Below, piece after piece: positions 7,794 through 17,080 of a stretch of DNA of 64,000 bases. The stretch lies in NCBI RefSeq assembly GCF_001905125.1, contig NZ_LWLE01000001.1:1048112-1112111 (forward strand), in the 5' to 3' direction. Position 1 is the first letter of the stretch; each line of letters opens with the position of its first letter. The notes beneath the pieces are model-generated. The model was not told the DNA's origin. It saw only the letters and a list, made by a program, of their open reading frames with translations, and did no database searches. This stretch comes from Streptomyces sp. TSRI0281 (lineage in GTDB: Bacteria; Actinomycetota; Actinomycetes; Streptomycetales; Streptomycetaceae). The translations under genes and the position numbers were made by a program.

Positions 7794-10700
7794 TCAGTCG
7801 AACCAGCGGTCCCGCGCCAGCTCCTCCGTACGCGAGGGATCCTCCAGCAGCGCCGCCACCTCGAAGCGGCGCGGCCACTGCCCGGCCGCCCAGGCCAGGC
7901 CCGCGGCGACACCCTCCAGCGTGGCGGCGTGCACGGCGCCGTCCGGGGTGCGGCGCCAGTCCAGCTCGACGCCGCCCGCCCGCAGCTCGGCGTGCTCGAT
8001 GTACACGTCCGGGGTCCCGGCACCGAGCAGGACCCGGACCGATTCCGGTACGCGGTGCTCCTCGCCCTCGCTCGTCACCTCGGCATCGATCGTCTCGCCG
8101 AGCCGCCGCACCTGGAAGAGGTCGGCCAGTTCGGCGGCGCGCGCCGGGGCGACCGGCAGCAGGGCCACGCCCTCGGTCAGCGGCAGGACATCGGGGGCGT
8201 CGGCGATCACGGCATCCGCCGCGTCCACCACCGTTACCTCGCCGTCCACGACCGCGCGCAGCTCGTCGGGCAACGTGACCTGCTGCGGGTCCAGTTCGGC
8301 CAGGGCCGTGTAGAGCGCGTGCAGCTGTACGGGGCCGACCGGGCGGTCCTCCTCCGCGAGCCGCCCCAGCAGTTCCGCGGCGCCGCCCGGCTCGTCCAGG
8401 AGCGCGGCCACCGAGGTCCGTACGCCCAGCGCGCGCAGCACCTGGGCATCGTCGAACCCGGACGCGTCGACGGCGTCGTAGAGCCCGTTGAGGCGCGGGT
8501 CGCCGCCCGCCGCGCGCAGGCCCGCCGGACGGCGGCCGTCCAGCACCGGGTGGTCGCGCAGCCACCAGGCGGTGTACGGGCGCACGGACTGCGTCGTGCC
8601 GTCCGGGAGCAGCACCCGGACCGGATGGGTCAGGGCGTCGCGCAACGGCGGCCGGGCGAGCATCGCGAGCGCCTGCGGCCAGGCGTCGTCGTCGACGAGG
8701 TCCAGGTCGCGGACGGCGACGAGTTCGGTGGCGACGGGCGGCACGGGGGTGTCGGGCAGCTGGTCGAGGATGTCCTCGCACCACACGTCGACGGCGTCGA
8801 GCAGCCCGGCGTCGTCCGGTTCGGCGAAGTCCCCGTCGCGGGGCTCCAGTTCATCGGGGTCGAGCACCACATCGGTGGCCCGCACCAGCGCGAAGGTGGC
8901 CAGCACCCCGCACGCGGTGAGCGGCTGCTCGCCCCAGCGGGCGGCCAGCTCCTCGTCGCACAGGGCCAGTTCCCCCTCGCGCATGACCTGGGCGAACGGG
9001 CTTCCCGGCAGGACGAGTTCACCGGCGGGCGCGGGCTCGCCGTCCTCGTCCGGCAGGGCCAGCGCGCCGAGCCAGGGCTCGTCGCCGGGGGCGAGGTCCG
9101 CGTCCCGTACGAGGGTGAGGACGGTCTCCGCGAGCTCGTCGCCGTCCAGCGCGTCCTCGTCCCAGATCTCCCCCGCGTCCAGCGAACCGGCGACGGCGGC
9201 CCGCACCTGCGGGGTCCTCAGCACGGCGCGCGGGGTGGCGGGCAGGGCGCCCAGCTTCTCCAGGAGCGGATGGGCGGCGTCCGGGTGGGCGACCTTCAGG
9301 CCCAGCCGGGCCAGCCGGGCGAGTACGGGGCCGGTGAGGGCGTCCGGGAGCGGCATCAGGACCTGGCGGGGGCCGATGGTGGTGCGGGGCGCCTGGTCCG
9401 CGGGGGCGTCGGGGGCCCCGGCGAGCGGGACCGGGAGGCCGGAGAGCCGGTCCGGGTCGATGCCCGTCAGGCTGTCGTAGAGCCGACGCCACCAGGACGG
9501 GTCGCGCTCCAGTCCGGCGAGGCGGTCGACGGCCTCGGTGAGCGGGACGCGGGCGACGCCGAGGGTGCGCAGCTCGGTGCGGCGTTCCAGCCCGGCGGGC
9601 AGGAGGCACGGCAGCACCTCGGCGAGCACCTGCACGGTCGCGGCGCCGACGCCCTCGACGATCTCGGCCTCGACAGGCCGCAGGGCGGTGGTGGCCCCGC
9701 GCGGTGCGGACGGGGCGTCGTCCTTGTCCCAGTCGTCCCACCGGTCGGGCTCGGTCGCCGGGTCCCGGGGCGCGGCGGCCTCCAGGAACGCGATCCGGGG
9801 CAGCCGGGAGAGGATCGCGCCGCGCAGGGCGCCGTCCAGCTCGCCCTTGCCCAGCGGCCCGGGGACCAGGTCGACGGTGCCCGTGGACACCGGCTGCCAC
9901 TCGGCGAGCAGTCCGGCGTACGCGTCGGCCGCGCGCTCCACCAGGAAGTCGGTGAGGGGGCCGGGCGCGGGGTGGCGGCGGCTGGTGTCCAGCGGCAGCG
10001 AGGCGATGAGGAGCGCGGGGATGCCGAGGGGTTCGTCGGTGGGGGTGGGCGCGTGGACGACGGGGGCGGTACGGGGGTGCTGCGGGGCGCCCTGTTCGTC
10101 CACGGGCACGGCCCAGGTGACCGACCAGTGCGGACGCAGCCGCTCCTCCACGGGCCGGTCGGCGAGCAGGGCGGGCTCGACCGGGCCGTGGGCAAGGACG
10201 GTGCGCCAGCGGTGCGTCCCGTGCGCGGAGTCGTCGATGTGGATGTACGGGCCCTGCTGGGTGCGCCGCAACGTCCGTACACCGTCCGGGGTTTCGATGA
10301 CGATCTCGTCGAGTCCGGAGAGGGTGAGCAGGAGTGCGTCGTCCACCGCGGCGAGCAGCCGGCCGACGAGGTCCTCGGCCGTGCCGTCGCGCAGCGGCAG
10401 CACCACGACGGTGTCGTACCCGTCCGGTGCGGTGCCCTCGGCGGGCAGCGGGAGCCGCAGCAGCGGTACGTGGCCGTCGCGGCGGCGCAGCTCGTCGCCG
10501 AGACCGGGGCTGCCGATGGCCGCCTGCCGGGCCAGGTCGCGGGCCTCGGCCAGGGACCAGCGGACGCCGCCGTGCCGGCCGACGACCGCGGGCTCGTCGC
10601 TGACGGCGAGGACGGCGGCGAACCCGACGCCGAACCGGCCGACGGCGGACTCGTGCCCCTCCCGCTTGGCGGAGGCGCGCAGGGTGCTCAGGGACTCGAC

Positions 10701-11009
10701 GCCGGTCGCGTCCAGCGGGGCGCCGGTGTTCGCGGCGGCGAGGACGGCGCGGGCGTCCGGATCGCCGGGGGCCGCCGGGTGCAGGGTGAGCCGCAGCCGT
10801 CCCGGGACACGGGCGCGGGCGGCGGCGTCGGCGGCGTTCTGGGCCAGCTCGACGACGAGGCGGTCACGGTAGCCGCCGAGCGCGAGGTCCTCCTCGGCGT
10901 TGGCGTCCTCCCGGAAGCGGGCCGGGCCGGCCCCCCAGGCGTCGAGCACGCCGCGCCGCAGCCGTGCCGTCCCGAACGGATCGGCCCCCTCGGTCGCATT
11001 CATGCTCAC
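7794..11009 (-). CDS. Sacsin N-terminal/Hsp90-type ATPase-domain protein
   Basis: About 1071 residues. The N-terminal third has the GHKL fold signature: VVELAQNAADAA (N-box with the metal-binding Asn), LRASAKREG and SAVGRFGVGFAAVL (glycine lid), as in sacsin and Hsp90. The remaining 750 residues are acidic, helical and not recognised. It is a cytoplasmic chaperone-like ATPase by inference; no client is known. The GTG at 11009 has GGAG eight bases upstream and is preferred over the ATG at 11003. The longer open frame to 11183 is not supported. The gene stands alone on the minus strand. Confidence 0.82.
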   Translation of the reverse strand: MSMNATEGADPFGTARLRRGVLDAWGAGPARFREDANAEEDLALGGYRDRLVVELAQNAADAAARARVPGRLRLTLHPAAPGDPDARAVLAAANTGAPLDATGVESLSTLRASAKREGHESAVGRFGVGFAAVLAVSDEPAVVGRHGGVRWSLAEARDLARQAAIGSPGLGDELRRRDGHVPLLRLPLPAEGTAPDGYDTVVVLPLRDGTAEDLVGRLLAAVDDALLLTLSGLDEIVIETPDGVRTLRRTQQGPYIHIDDSAHGTHRWRTVLAHGPVEPALLADRPVEERLRPHWSVTWAVPVDEQGAPQHPRTAPVVHAPTPTDEPLGIPALLIASLPLDTSRRHPAPGPLTDFLVERAADAYAGLLAEWQPVSTGTVDLVPGPLGKGELDGALRGAILSRLPRIAFLEAAAPRDPATEPDRWDDWDKDDAPSAPRGATTALRPVEAEIVEGVGAATVQVLAEVLPCLLPAGLERRTELRTLGVARVPLTEAVDRLAGLERDPSWWRRLYDSLTGIDPDRLSGLPVPLAGAPDAPADQAPRTTIGPRQVLMPLPDALTGPVLARLARLGLKVAHPDAAHPLLEKLGALPATPRAVLRTPQVRAAVAGSLDAGEIWDEDALDGDELAETVLTLVRDADLAPGDEPWLGALALPDEDGEPAPAGELVLPGSPFAQVMREGELALCDEELAARWGEQPLTACGVLATFALVRATDVVLDPDELEPRDGDFAEPDDAGLLDAVDVWCEDILDQLPDTPVPPVATELVAVRDLDLVDDDAWPQALAMLARPPLRDALTHPVRVLLPDGTTQSVRPYTAWWLRDHPVLDGRRPAGLRAAGGDPRLNGLYDAVDASGFDDAQVLRALGVRTSVAALLDEPGGAAELLGRLAEEDRPVGPVQLHALYTALAELDPQQVTLPDELRAVVDGEVTVVDAADAVIADAPDVLPLTEGVALLPVAPARAAELADLFQVRRLGETIDAEVTSEGEEHRVPESVRVLLGAGTPDVYIEHAELRAGGVELDWRRTPDGAVHAATLEGVAAGLAWAAGQWPRRFEVAALLEDPSRTEELARDRWFD

Positions 11010-11160
11010 GCTCTCGACTCCGCTCTGTTCCGGTGACCCGTGACCTGTGCGCGGCGGGCACGACGCGTGACGCGTGCGGTGTACTGCCGTGTGGCGCGTG
11101 TGCCCATGCCGCCCAGTGTGCGCCCGAAGGTACCGCGACGGCGGGCAGGCACAGAACCAA

Positions 11161-11195
11161 GCCCGCCCGGCGATGTCCTCCATCGCCGGGCGGGC
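11161..11195 (-). terminator. Terminator hairpin after the DUF3027 gene
   Basis: Perfect 15-bp arms (11161-11175 and 11181-11195) with a 5-base loop, 25 bases beyond the DUF3027 stop. It also separates that gene from the downstream sacsin-like gene on the same strand. Confidence 0.8.
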
Positions 11196-11219
11196 CGGGT
11201 TCTTCGCGTGTCGAGCCCG

Positions 11220-12146
11220 TCAGGAGTGGCCGAGATCCTCCGTGGGCACGTCCGCCTCGTCCGGTACGGACCCGCTGTCACGCGCCGGGCGCAGCGCGTA
11301 CTCGTCCACCTGGAGGGTGTCCAGGGCGTGCGGCGCGGGCTTCGCCGGCTTCGGCATCACCGCCGCCTCGGAGTGACCTCCGCAGCCGTACGCCAGCGAC
11401 ACCACATGCCCGTCGGCCGGGCCGAACTCGTTCGCGCACACGCCGAACGCCTGCTTGAGCGAGCCCGTCATGGGCACCAGGAACGCACAGGTCACACAGG
11501 TGGCCGGGGCCGCCTGCGCCATGGGGGTCTTCGCCCCGAACTCCTCGTCCCAGCGGTCCGCGGCCGCGTACAGCCCGTACCGGGACAGCACCCGCGCCCG
11601 CCGCGTGCCGAGCTCGTCCGCGACCGCGGCGATCGAACCGCGGCGCGTCGCGCCCGGCCGGGCCGTCAGCTCCGCGTCCTCCGACTCGACGAGGTCCGCG
11701 AGGTCCGCGGAGACCGCGGAGTTCGGCGGGGGCTCGTCCTCGCCCGTGTAGCCGGGCTCCAGGCGAAGGTCCTCCGCCTCGGTGGGCAGCAGGTCGCCGG
11801 GGCCCATGTCGCCGGGGCGCAGGCGCTCGCTCCACGGCACCCACTCGGGGGCCAGGAGCGCGTCCGAGCCCGGCAGGAGCACCGTCTCGTCCAGGGTGAC
11901 GTTCTTGGCGCGGGAGGCCCTGGCGACCGTCACCGCCCAGCGCCAGCCCCGGTAGCCGGGGTCCTTGCACTCGAAGTAGTGGGTGACGACCCGGTCTCCC
12001 TCGGAGACGACCCCCACATGCTCACCGACCACTCCTGGCGCGGCGGCTTCCTCGGCCGCCGCGCGGGCGAGGTCTACGGCCTCGGCGCACAGGCGGTCGG
12101 GAACGGGGGTACGGGCCGTACGGCTTCGCGTCGTCGCAGCACTCAC
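11220..12146 (-). CDS. DUF3027 domain-containing protein
   Basis: 308 residues from a GTG at 12146 with purine-rich GGAGAG upstream. The long open frame to 12302 contains low-quality sequence and is rejected. Conserved features are HYFECKDPGYRGWRWAVTVA near the N-terminus, ERLRPGDMGPGDLLPT, and two cysteine pairs (CVTCAF and YGCGGHSEAAV) that could bind metal. DUF3027 proteins are actinobacterial and of unknown function. It diverges from an MFS gene across a 384-bp intergenic region. Confidence 0.85.
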   Translation of the reverse strand: MSAATTRSRTARTPVPDRLCAEAVDLARAAAEEAAAPGVVGEHVGVVSEGDRVVTHYFECKDPGYRGWRWAVTVARASRAKNVTLDETVLLPGSDALLAPEWVPWSERLRPGDMGPGDLLPTEAEDLRLEPGYTGEDEPPPNSAVSADLADLVESEDAELTARPGATRRGSIAAVADELGTRRARVLSRYGLYAAADRWDEEFGAKTPMAQAAPATCVTCAFLVPMTGSLKQAFGVCANEFGPADGHVVSLAYGCGGHSEAAVMPKPAKPAPHALDTLQVDEYALRPARDSGSVPDEADVPTEDLGHS

Positions 12147-12530
12147 AGGTCTCGCTTCTCTCCATACGCCAGTCTCACGAGCGCGCCAGCTGCTGTGCGA
12201 TTGCTGTTTTCGGCCATGACAGCTGTGGGCGGAGCGGACCTGGGGGCCGCGTCGACGTCCACACCCGTTGTGCCTGCCTCGGGCGCACCTTCTGCCATCC
12301 ATTCTGCGGGATCGCGGAGAGGCGCGCGGCCAAGAACAACCGCCGGTGGCGCGTTACGCACGCTACCCTCTCCGCCGCTCCGCGCCCACCTGCCGTCCCA
12401 AACGTGCCGTATCCATTCTGCCGATCACCGGTCCGATCGCCGGTCCGGTCACTGGTCCGACGGGGCGCCTCGCGCCGCGTCGGTGCCCGATCACGGTTCA
12501 CCGGGGCGAGGGTTGGGGCACTATGACGAG
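12147..12530. other. Divergent intergenic region with 12-bp repeats
   Basis: 384 bases separate the divergent DUF3027 and MFS genes and must hold both promoters. The only structure seen is three imperfect 12-bp tandem units (12422-12433, 12434-12445, 12446-12457; unit like CGATCRCCGGTC). No open frame with convincing coding character or RNA motif was recognised. Confidence 0.5.
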
Positions 12531-13967
12531 GTGGCTGCCGCCAGGTCGCACGACGGTTCCGGCCCGCTCCGCAGGGCAGGCCGGTCGATGGGTCATGCCC
12601 TGCGCTCCCCGTTCACGGGCACCGCGAAAGGCATCCGAAAGGCGACACACGCCCATGGGGCCGGGGAATCCGGCCTCGGCAAACTGATCGAACTGCACGC
12701 GGTGAACGGCGCGGGCGACGTGATGATCACGGTCGCGCTCGCCTCCACGGTGTTCTTCTCCGTCCCGACGGACGAGGCGCGCGGCCGGGTCGCGCTCTAC
12801 CTGGCCATCACGATGGCCCCCTTCACCCTGCTCGCCCCGGTGATCGGCCCGCTGCTGGACCGGCTGCCGCACGGCCGCCGCGCCGCGATGGCGGGTGCGA
12901 TGTTCGCGCGGGCGGTGCTGGCGATCACCATGTCGGGCGCGGTCGCCACCGGCGGGCTGGAGCTGTACCCGGCGGCGCTGGGCGTCCTGGTCGCCTCCAA
13001 GGCGTACGGGGTCGTCCGCAGCGCTGTCGTGCCGCGTCTGCTGCCACCCCGCTTCTCCCTGGTGAAGGCCAATTCGCGGGTCACCCTGGCCGGACTCCTC
13101 GCGACGGGTGTGGCCGCCCCGATCGGGGCGGGGCTCCAGACCATCGGATCGGGCTGGCCGCTCTACGGTGCGTGCGCGATCTTCCTCGGGGGGACGTTCC
13201 TGGCCTTCACGCTGCCGCACAAGGTCGACTCCGCGAAGGGCGAGCGCAAGGCGCGCCTGATCCTCCCGCACGGCGCGGACGGCGAGCCCCCCGCCACGAA
13301 GGCCCGCACGGGGCGCGGTGGCCGGCGCATCGGCAGGAAGAACGGTGACAAACCGGTCCGGGACAAGCCCCCCGGGCTGCGCTCCGTCGGCGGTTCCGTC
13401 CTGCACGGGCTCCAGGCGAACGCCTCGCACCGGGCCCTCTCCGGCTTCCTGATCTTCTTCCTGGCCTTCCTGCTGCGCGAGCACCCGCTCGCGGGCCAGA
13501 GCGCCGCCATCTCGCTCGGCATCGTCGGTGTCGCGGCCGGGGCCGGCAACGCCTGCGGTACGGCGGTGGGCGCCTGGCTCCGGGCCCGCGGCCCCGAGGT
13601 GATCATCGCGACCGTCCTCGGGCTCGCCCTGGGCGTCGCCATGCTCGCCACGCTGTTCTTCTCCACGGTGATGGTCGCCGCGCTCGCCGCGGTGGCGGGT
13701 TTCACCCAGGCCCTGTCGAAGCTGTCGCTGGACGCCATGATCCAGCGGGATGTCCCGGAAGAGGTCCGTACGTCCGCTTTCGCCCGGTCCGAGACATTGC
13801 TCCAGATGGCCTGGGTGGTCGGCGGCGGCATCGGTATCGCCCTGCCCCTCAACGGAGTACTCGGCATGTCGGTCGCCTCGGCGATCCTCGCCCTGGGTGC
13901 CGCCACCTCCGTACGGGGGCTGCTGGGCGCCGCACGGCGCGGCACGCCGCACCCCCGCGTGGCATGA
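12531..13967 (+). CDS. MFS-type membrane transporter
   Basis: About 478 residues from a GTG at 12531; an ATG at 12588 is the alternative (459 residues). Roughly 12 hydrophobic segments are visible, with an MFS loop LLAPVIGPLLDRLPHGRRAAM after the second helix. The central cytoplasmic loop (about 13240-13380) is long and strongly basic. The N-terminus is amphipathic and basic, with a helix GKLIELHAVNGAGDVMITVA before the first membrane span. Substrate unknown. The DUF2771 lipoprotein gene starts 27 bases after the stop, so the two are probably co-transcribed. Confidence 0.82.
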   Translation: MAAARSHDGSGPLRRAGRSMGHALRSPFTGTAKGIRKATHAHGAGESGLGKLIELHAVNGAGDVMITVALASTVFFSVPTDEARGRVALYLAITMAPFTLLAPVIGPLLDRLPHGRRAAMAGAMFARAVLAITMSGAVATGGLELYPAALGVLVASKAYGVVRSAVVPRLLPPRFSLVKANSRVTLAGLLATGVAAPIGAGLQTIGSGWPLYGACAIFLGGTFLAFTLPHKVDSAKGERKARLILPHGADGEPPATKARTGRGGRRIGRKNGDKPVRDKPPGLRSVGGSVLHGLQANASHRALSGFLIFFLAFLLREHPLAGQSAAISLGIVGVAAGAGNACGTAVGAWLRARGPEVIIATVLGLALGVAMLATLFFSTVMVAALAAVAGFTQALSKLSLDAMIQRDVPEEVRTSAFARSETLLQMAWVVGGGIGIALPLNGVLGMSVASAILALGAATSVRGLLGAARRGTPHPRVA

Positions 13968-13994
13968 GCGGGGGCGACCGATAGCCTTCGGCCC

Positions 13995-14474
13995 ATGACC
14001 GTTGCGTTCTTCTCCGGTAAGGGCCGTCGAATCGGCGTCGCTCTTGGTGCCGTGTCCGCGGGACTCCTTGTCCTGTCCGCCTGCGACAAGCCGACGCCGC
14101 TCGCCACCGTGACGGTCGGCGACAACTCGGTGAACACCGAGGCGACCTGCTACAACGACGGCGAGGCCCTCAAGGAGTCCGACATCCAGGGCTGCCTCAA
14201 CAAGAAGGCCGAGAAGTCCGTCAAGGTCGCGATGGACGACAAGGTCCGCTTCGGCGTCGACCCCGAGATCGCCGACAACGGCTGGACCCTCTTCATCAAC
14301 GGCCAGCAGGCCGAGCAGGAGCCGTACAAGAAGACCTACCGGTCGATCCCCGGCAGCGCCTTCTTCGCCAGCCAGACCGGCGAGACCTCGAACAAGACCC
14401 AGATCTCCCTCGTGGAGACCAAGGGCAAGAAGCTCACGGGCATCTGGCACTTCGAGCTCAAGAAGACGTCCTGA
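13995..14474 (+). CDS. DUF2771 lipoprotein
   Basis: 159 residues. The N-terminus is a lipoprotein signal: basic residues, a hydrophobic core and the lipobox LSAC with Cys at residue 35, so it should be lipid-anchored on the outer face of the membrane. The rest matches the actinobacterial DUF2771 family, with two further cysteines (ATCYND and QGCLNK) that could form a disulfide. It lies between the MFS gene and mqnB, close enough (39 bases) to share transcription with mqnBD. Function unknown. Confidence 0.85.
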   Translation: MTVAFFSGKGRRIGVALGAVSAGLLVLSACDKPTPLATVTVGDNSVNTEATCYNDGEALKESDIQGCLNKKAEKSVKVAMDDKVRFGVDPEIADNGWTLFINGQQAEQEPYKKTYRSIPGSAFFASQTGETSNKTQISLVETKGKKLTGIWHFELKKTS

Positions 14475-14513
14475 CCCCCTCCTGATCCCGCCCGATCCCG
14501 GAGGCTCCCTTCC

Positions 14514-15230
14514 GTGCGTGTGCTTGTCGTGACCGCTGTCCCGGTGGAACGGGACGCGGTCACGCGTGCGTTCGGGGCCACCGCGGAGGTGGCTGACGTA
14601 CCGGGCGGCGAACTGCACCGCACCGGTGCCTTCGACGTCCTGGCGGGCGGTGTGGGACCGGCCGCCGCGGCGGCATCGGCCGCCTTCGCGCTGGCCTCGG
14701 CGCCGCCCGGAGAACCGTACGGTCTGGTCGTCTCGGCCGGGATCGGCGGCGGTTTCGCCCCCGCCGCCCCCATCGGCTCGCTCGTCGTGGCGACCGAGCT
14801 CGTCGCCGCCGACCTGGGCGCCGAGACCCCGGACGGTTTCGTGCCCGTCACCGGACTCGGCTTCGGCCGGGACCGCTTCCTGCCGCCGCCCGCGCTGGTA
14901 CGGGAGGTGGCGGCCGCCACCGGAGCGGCGGCCGGACCGGTGCTCACCGTCTCCACCGTGACCGGCGGCGCCGCCCGCGCCGCGGGCCTGCTCGCCGCGC
15001 ACCCGGGTGCGCTCGCCGAGGCGATGGAGGGCTTCGGGGTGGCCGAGGCCGCCGATCGGGCCCGCGTCCCGGTACTGGAACTGCGGGCCGTCTCGAACGC
15101 CGTCGGCCCCCGCGACCGGGACGCCTGGCGCATCGGCGACGCGCTGGCCGCACTCACCGGGGCGTTCGGGAAGACAGCAGCCGTACTGGAAGGTTGGACC
15201 CGGCATGACCGAAACGACTCACTCAGCTGA
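14514..15230 (+). CDS. mqnB: Futalosine hydrolase
   Basis: 238 residues from a GTG with GGAGG upstream. The nucleoside-phosphorylase fold is shown by MRVLVVTAVPVERDAV at the N-terminus, the glycine-rich VVSAGIGGGFAP and a late EAMEGFGVAEAA motif, which in the family contacts the ribose. The enzyme cleaves futalosine to dehypoxanthinylfutalosine and hypoxanthine in the futalosine route to menaquinone. The 3' end overlaps mqnD by 26 bases, indicating coupled translation. Confidence 0.93.
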   Translation: MRVLVVTAVPVERDAVTRAFGATAEVADVPGGELHRTGAFDVLAGGVGPAAAAASAAFALASAPPGEPYGLVVSAGIGGGFAPAAPIGSLVVATELVAADLGAETPDGFVPVTGLGFGRDRFLPPPALVREVAAATGAAAGPVLTVSTVTGGAARAAGLLAAHPGALAEAMEGFGVAEAADRARVPVLELRAVSNAVGPRDRDAWRIGDALAALTGAFGKTAAVLEGWTRHDRNDSLS

Positions 15231-16071
15231 CGCGGCGTTGCGCATCGCGTTCTCGCGCTGCCCCAACGACACCTTCGTCTTCGACGCCTGGGCGCACGGA
15301 CGGGTCCCCGGCGCGCCCGCCCTCGACGTCACCTTCGCCGACATCGACATCACCAACGGCATGGCCGAGCGCGGTGAACTCGACGTACTGAAGGTCTCGT
15401 ACGCCGTGCTGCCCTGGGTCCTGGAGGAGTACGCGCTGCTGCCGTGCGGCGGCGCGCTGGGGCGGGGCTGCGGGCCGCTCGTGCTGACGAAGGAGCCGGG
15501 TACGGATCTGACCGGCCGGACCGTCGCCGTACCGAGCGAGCGCTCGACCGCCTATCTGCTCTTCCGGCTCTGGGCGGCGGAGGTCGTACCGGGCGGGGTC
15601 GGCGAGGTCGTCGTCATGCCGTTCGACGAGATCATGCCCGCGGTGCGGGACGGCAAGGTGGACGCCGGACTGGTCATCCACGAGGCGCGCTTCACGTATC
15701 AGAACTACGGCCTGCACAACCTGGCGGACATGGGACGGCACTGGGAGGAGACGACCGGTCTGCCGATCCCGCTCGGCGCGATCATCGCCAAGCGCTCGCT
15801 GGGCGCCGAAACGCTGGGACGGCTGGCCGAATCGGTGCGCACATCCGTACGGATGGCCTGGGACGCGCCGGAGGTCTCACGGCCCTACGTCCTGGAGCAC
15901 GCCCAGGAGATGGACCCGGCCGTGGCCGACCAGCACATCGGGCTCTACGTCAACGAGTTCACGGCCGGCCTCGGCGAGGACGGCTACGCGGCGATCCGCG
16001 GCCTGCTGACCCGCGCCGCGGCCGAGGGGCTCGTTCCGCCCCTCGGCCCGGACGCTCTGGCATTTCCCTGA
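15205..16071 (+). CDS. mqnD: 1,4-dihydroxy-6-naphthoate synthase
   Basis: 288 residues from the ATG at 15205. The N-terminal IAFSRCPNDTFVFDAWAHG motif and the periplasmic-binding-protein-like fold (PSERSTAYLLFRLW; VDAGLVIHEARFTYQNYGL, with the catalytic His) identify MqnD, which converts cyclic dehypoxanthinylfutalosine to 1,4-dihydroxy-6-naphthoate. It directly overlaps mqnB. The other pathway genes (mqnA, mqnC) are not in the window. Confidence 0.94.
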   Translation: MTETTHSADAALRIAFSRCPNDTFVFDAWAHGRVPGAPALDVTFADIDITNGMAERGELDVLKVSYAVLPWVLEEYALLPCGGALGRGCGPLVLTKEPGTDLTGRTVAVPSERSTAYLLFRLWAAEVVPGGVGEVVVMPFDEIMPAVRDGKVDAGLVIHEARFTYQNYGLHNLADMGRHWEETTGLPIPLGAIIAKRSLGAETLGRLAESVRTSVRMAWDAPEVSRPYVLEHAQEMDPAVADQHIGLYVNEFTAGLGEDGYAAIRGLLTRAAAEGLVPPLGPDALAFP

Positions 16072-16117
16072 CGGCGCTCCGGCACTTCCCTGACGGCGCT
16101 CCGTCGTTCCCCCGACG

Positions 16118-16137
16118 CGGCCCGCGGTGCCGGGCCG
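16118..16137. terminator. Short hairpin between convergent mqnD and csp
   Basis: CGGCCC and GGGCCG arms (16118-16123, 16132-16137) around an 8-base loop lie in the 75-bp convergent gap. Just upstream an 18-bp direct repeat (16064-16081 and 16086-16103) spans the mqnD stop. A weak terminator candidate. Confidence 0.35.
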
Positions 16138-16146
16138 TGCGCCGGA

Positions 16147-16530
16147 CTACACGTCGAGCTGGTCGGCGACCGCCCGCAGCAGACCGGCGATCTTCCCGCC
16201 CGCGACCTTGTCGGGGTAGCGGCCCCGCTCCAGCGTCGGCGTGATGTTCTCCAGGAGCGTGGTCAGGTCCTGGACGATCGACGCCAGCTCGTCCGGCTTG
16301 CGGCGCTGCGCGGCCGCGACGGACGGGGTGGGGTCGAGGATTGCCACGGACAGCGCCTGGTCACCGCGTTGACCTGCGACAACGCCGAATTCCACCCGCT
16401 GGCCCGGCTTGAGCACATCGACGTCGGCAGGGAGTACCGACGAGTGGACGAAGACGTCGCCGCCATCGTCGCGGGAGAGAAAGCCGAAGCCCTTCTCGCT
16501 GTTGAACCACTTGACCTTGCCGGTGGGCAC
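16147..16530 (-). CDS. Cold shock domain protein with C-terminal extension
   Basis: 127 residues. Residues 1-66 are a complete cold shock domain: GKVKWFNSEKGFGFLSRDDG (RNP1) and DVFVHSSVLP (RNP2). The last 60 residues (from about PSVAAAQRRKPDELASIVQD) form a predicted helical extension absent from the 67-residue type found at 62.7 kb. It should bind single-stranded RNA or DNA in the cytoplasm. It diverges from a small membrane protein gene. The extension is conserved in actinobacterial CspB-like proteins from memory; its role is unknown. Confidence 0.9.
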   Translation of the reverse strand: MPTGKVKWFNSEKGFGFLSRDDGGDVFVHSSVLPADVDVLKPGQRVEFGVVAGQRGDQALSVAILDPTPSVAAAQRRKPDELASIVQDLTTLLENITPTLERGRYPDKVAGGKIAGLLRAVADQLDV

Positions 16531-16699
16531 GTCTGTCCTCGTCCTCGTACTCGTCGGTGCGCGGGAGAGCCGGGAAAAACGGCTCCGGATAGCAGTACAG
16601 CGGGTCCCCGTGACCCGCCGGGTCCCAGGCTAATGGCCCTGGGGCCGGTGACAAGACGTCGCCGGACGGTTCCTCCGGGCTGGGAACTACCCTGGCGGG

Positions 16700-16939
16700 G
16701 TGAGTACTACTCCTTCTGGCGCAGGTGACCGGCTGGTTCAGGTCGGCGCGATCGTTTTCTTCGTCGGCGCACTGGCCACACTGGTCACAGTGGCCCCACT
16801 TTTCCTGGGTACGGATCCGTTCCCGTCGCTCGCCTACGCGGTCTGTATGCTGATGGGTGTGGGGTTCCTGATCGCGGCGGCGGGGGTCGTGCGGTCGGCA
16901 TGGACCAGCTCCCCGAAGCGGGCCGCGAGCCGCTCGTAA
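16700..16939 (+). CDS. Small two-helix membrane protein
   Basis: 79 residues from a GTG at 16700. Two transmembrane segments are visible (VQVGAIVFFVGALATLVTVAPLF and YAVCMLMGVGFLIAAAGVV, shown here only as landmarks), with a short basic tail. It is divergent from the cold shock gene. Family and function were not recognised. Coding is supported by strong GC3 and the membrane pattern. Confidence 0.7.
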   Translation: MSTTPSGAGDRLVQVGAIVFFVGALATLVTVAPLFLGTDPFPSLAYAVCMLMGVGFLIAAAGVVRSAWTSSPKRAASRS

Positions 16940-17012
16940 CGCGGTACGGGGGGCGCCCCGCAGCGCCCCTGACGCGCCGTCCCGTCGGCCGCGCACCGGG
17001 ACCGGCCCGTCC

Positions 17013-17076
17013 CGGTCGCGGTGCGGCCCGGTCGCGGTGCGGCCCGGTCCCGGTGCAGCCCGGTCGCGGTGCGGCC
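17013..17076. repeat. Four tandem 16-bp repeats
   Basis: Four consecutive 16-bp units (CGGTCGCGGTGCGGCC; the third has two changes) fill the gap between the small membrane protein and the HAD gene, ending five bases before the HAD stop codon. It is probably a slippage-generated minisatellite. Confidence 0.85.
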
Positions 17077-17080
17077 CGCG

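Noticed and set aside
12268..12687. Plus-strand 139-codon frame before the MFS gene
   Set aside because: Its repeat-like peptide follows the 12-bp tandem units and the frame runs out of phase with the MFS gene.
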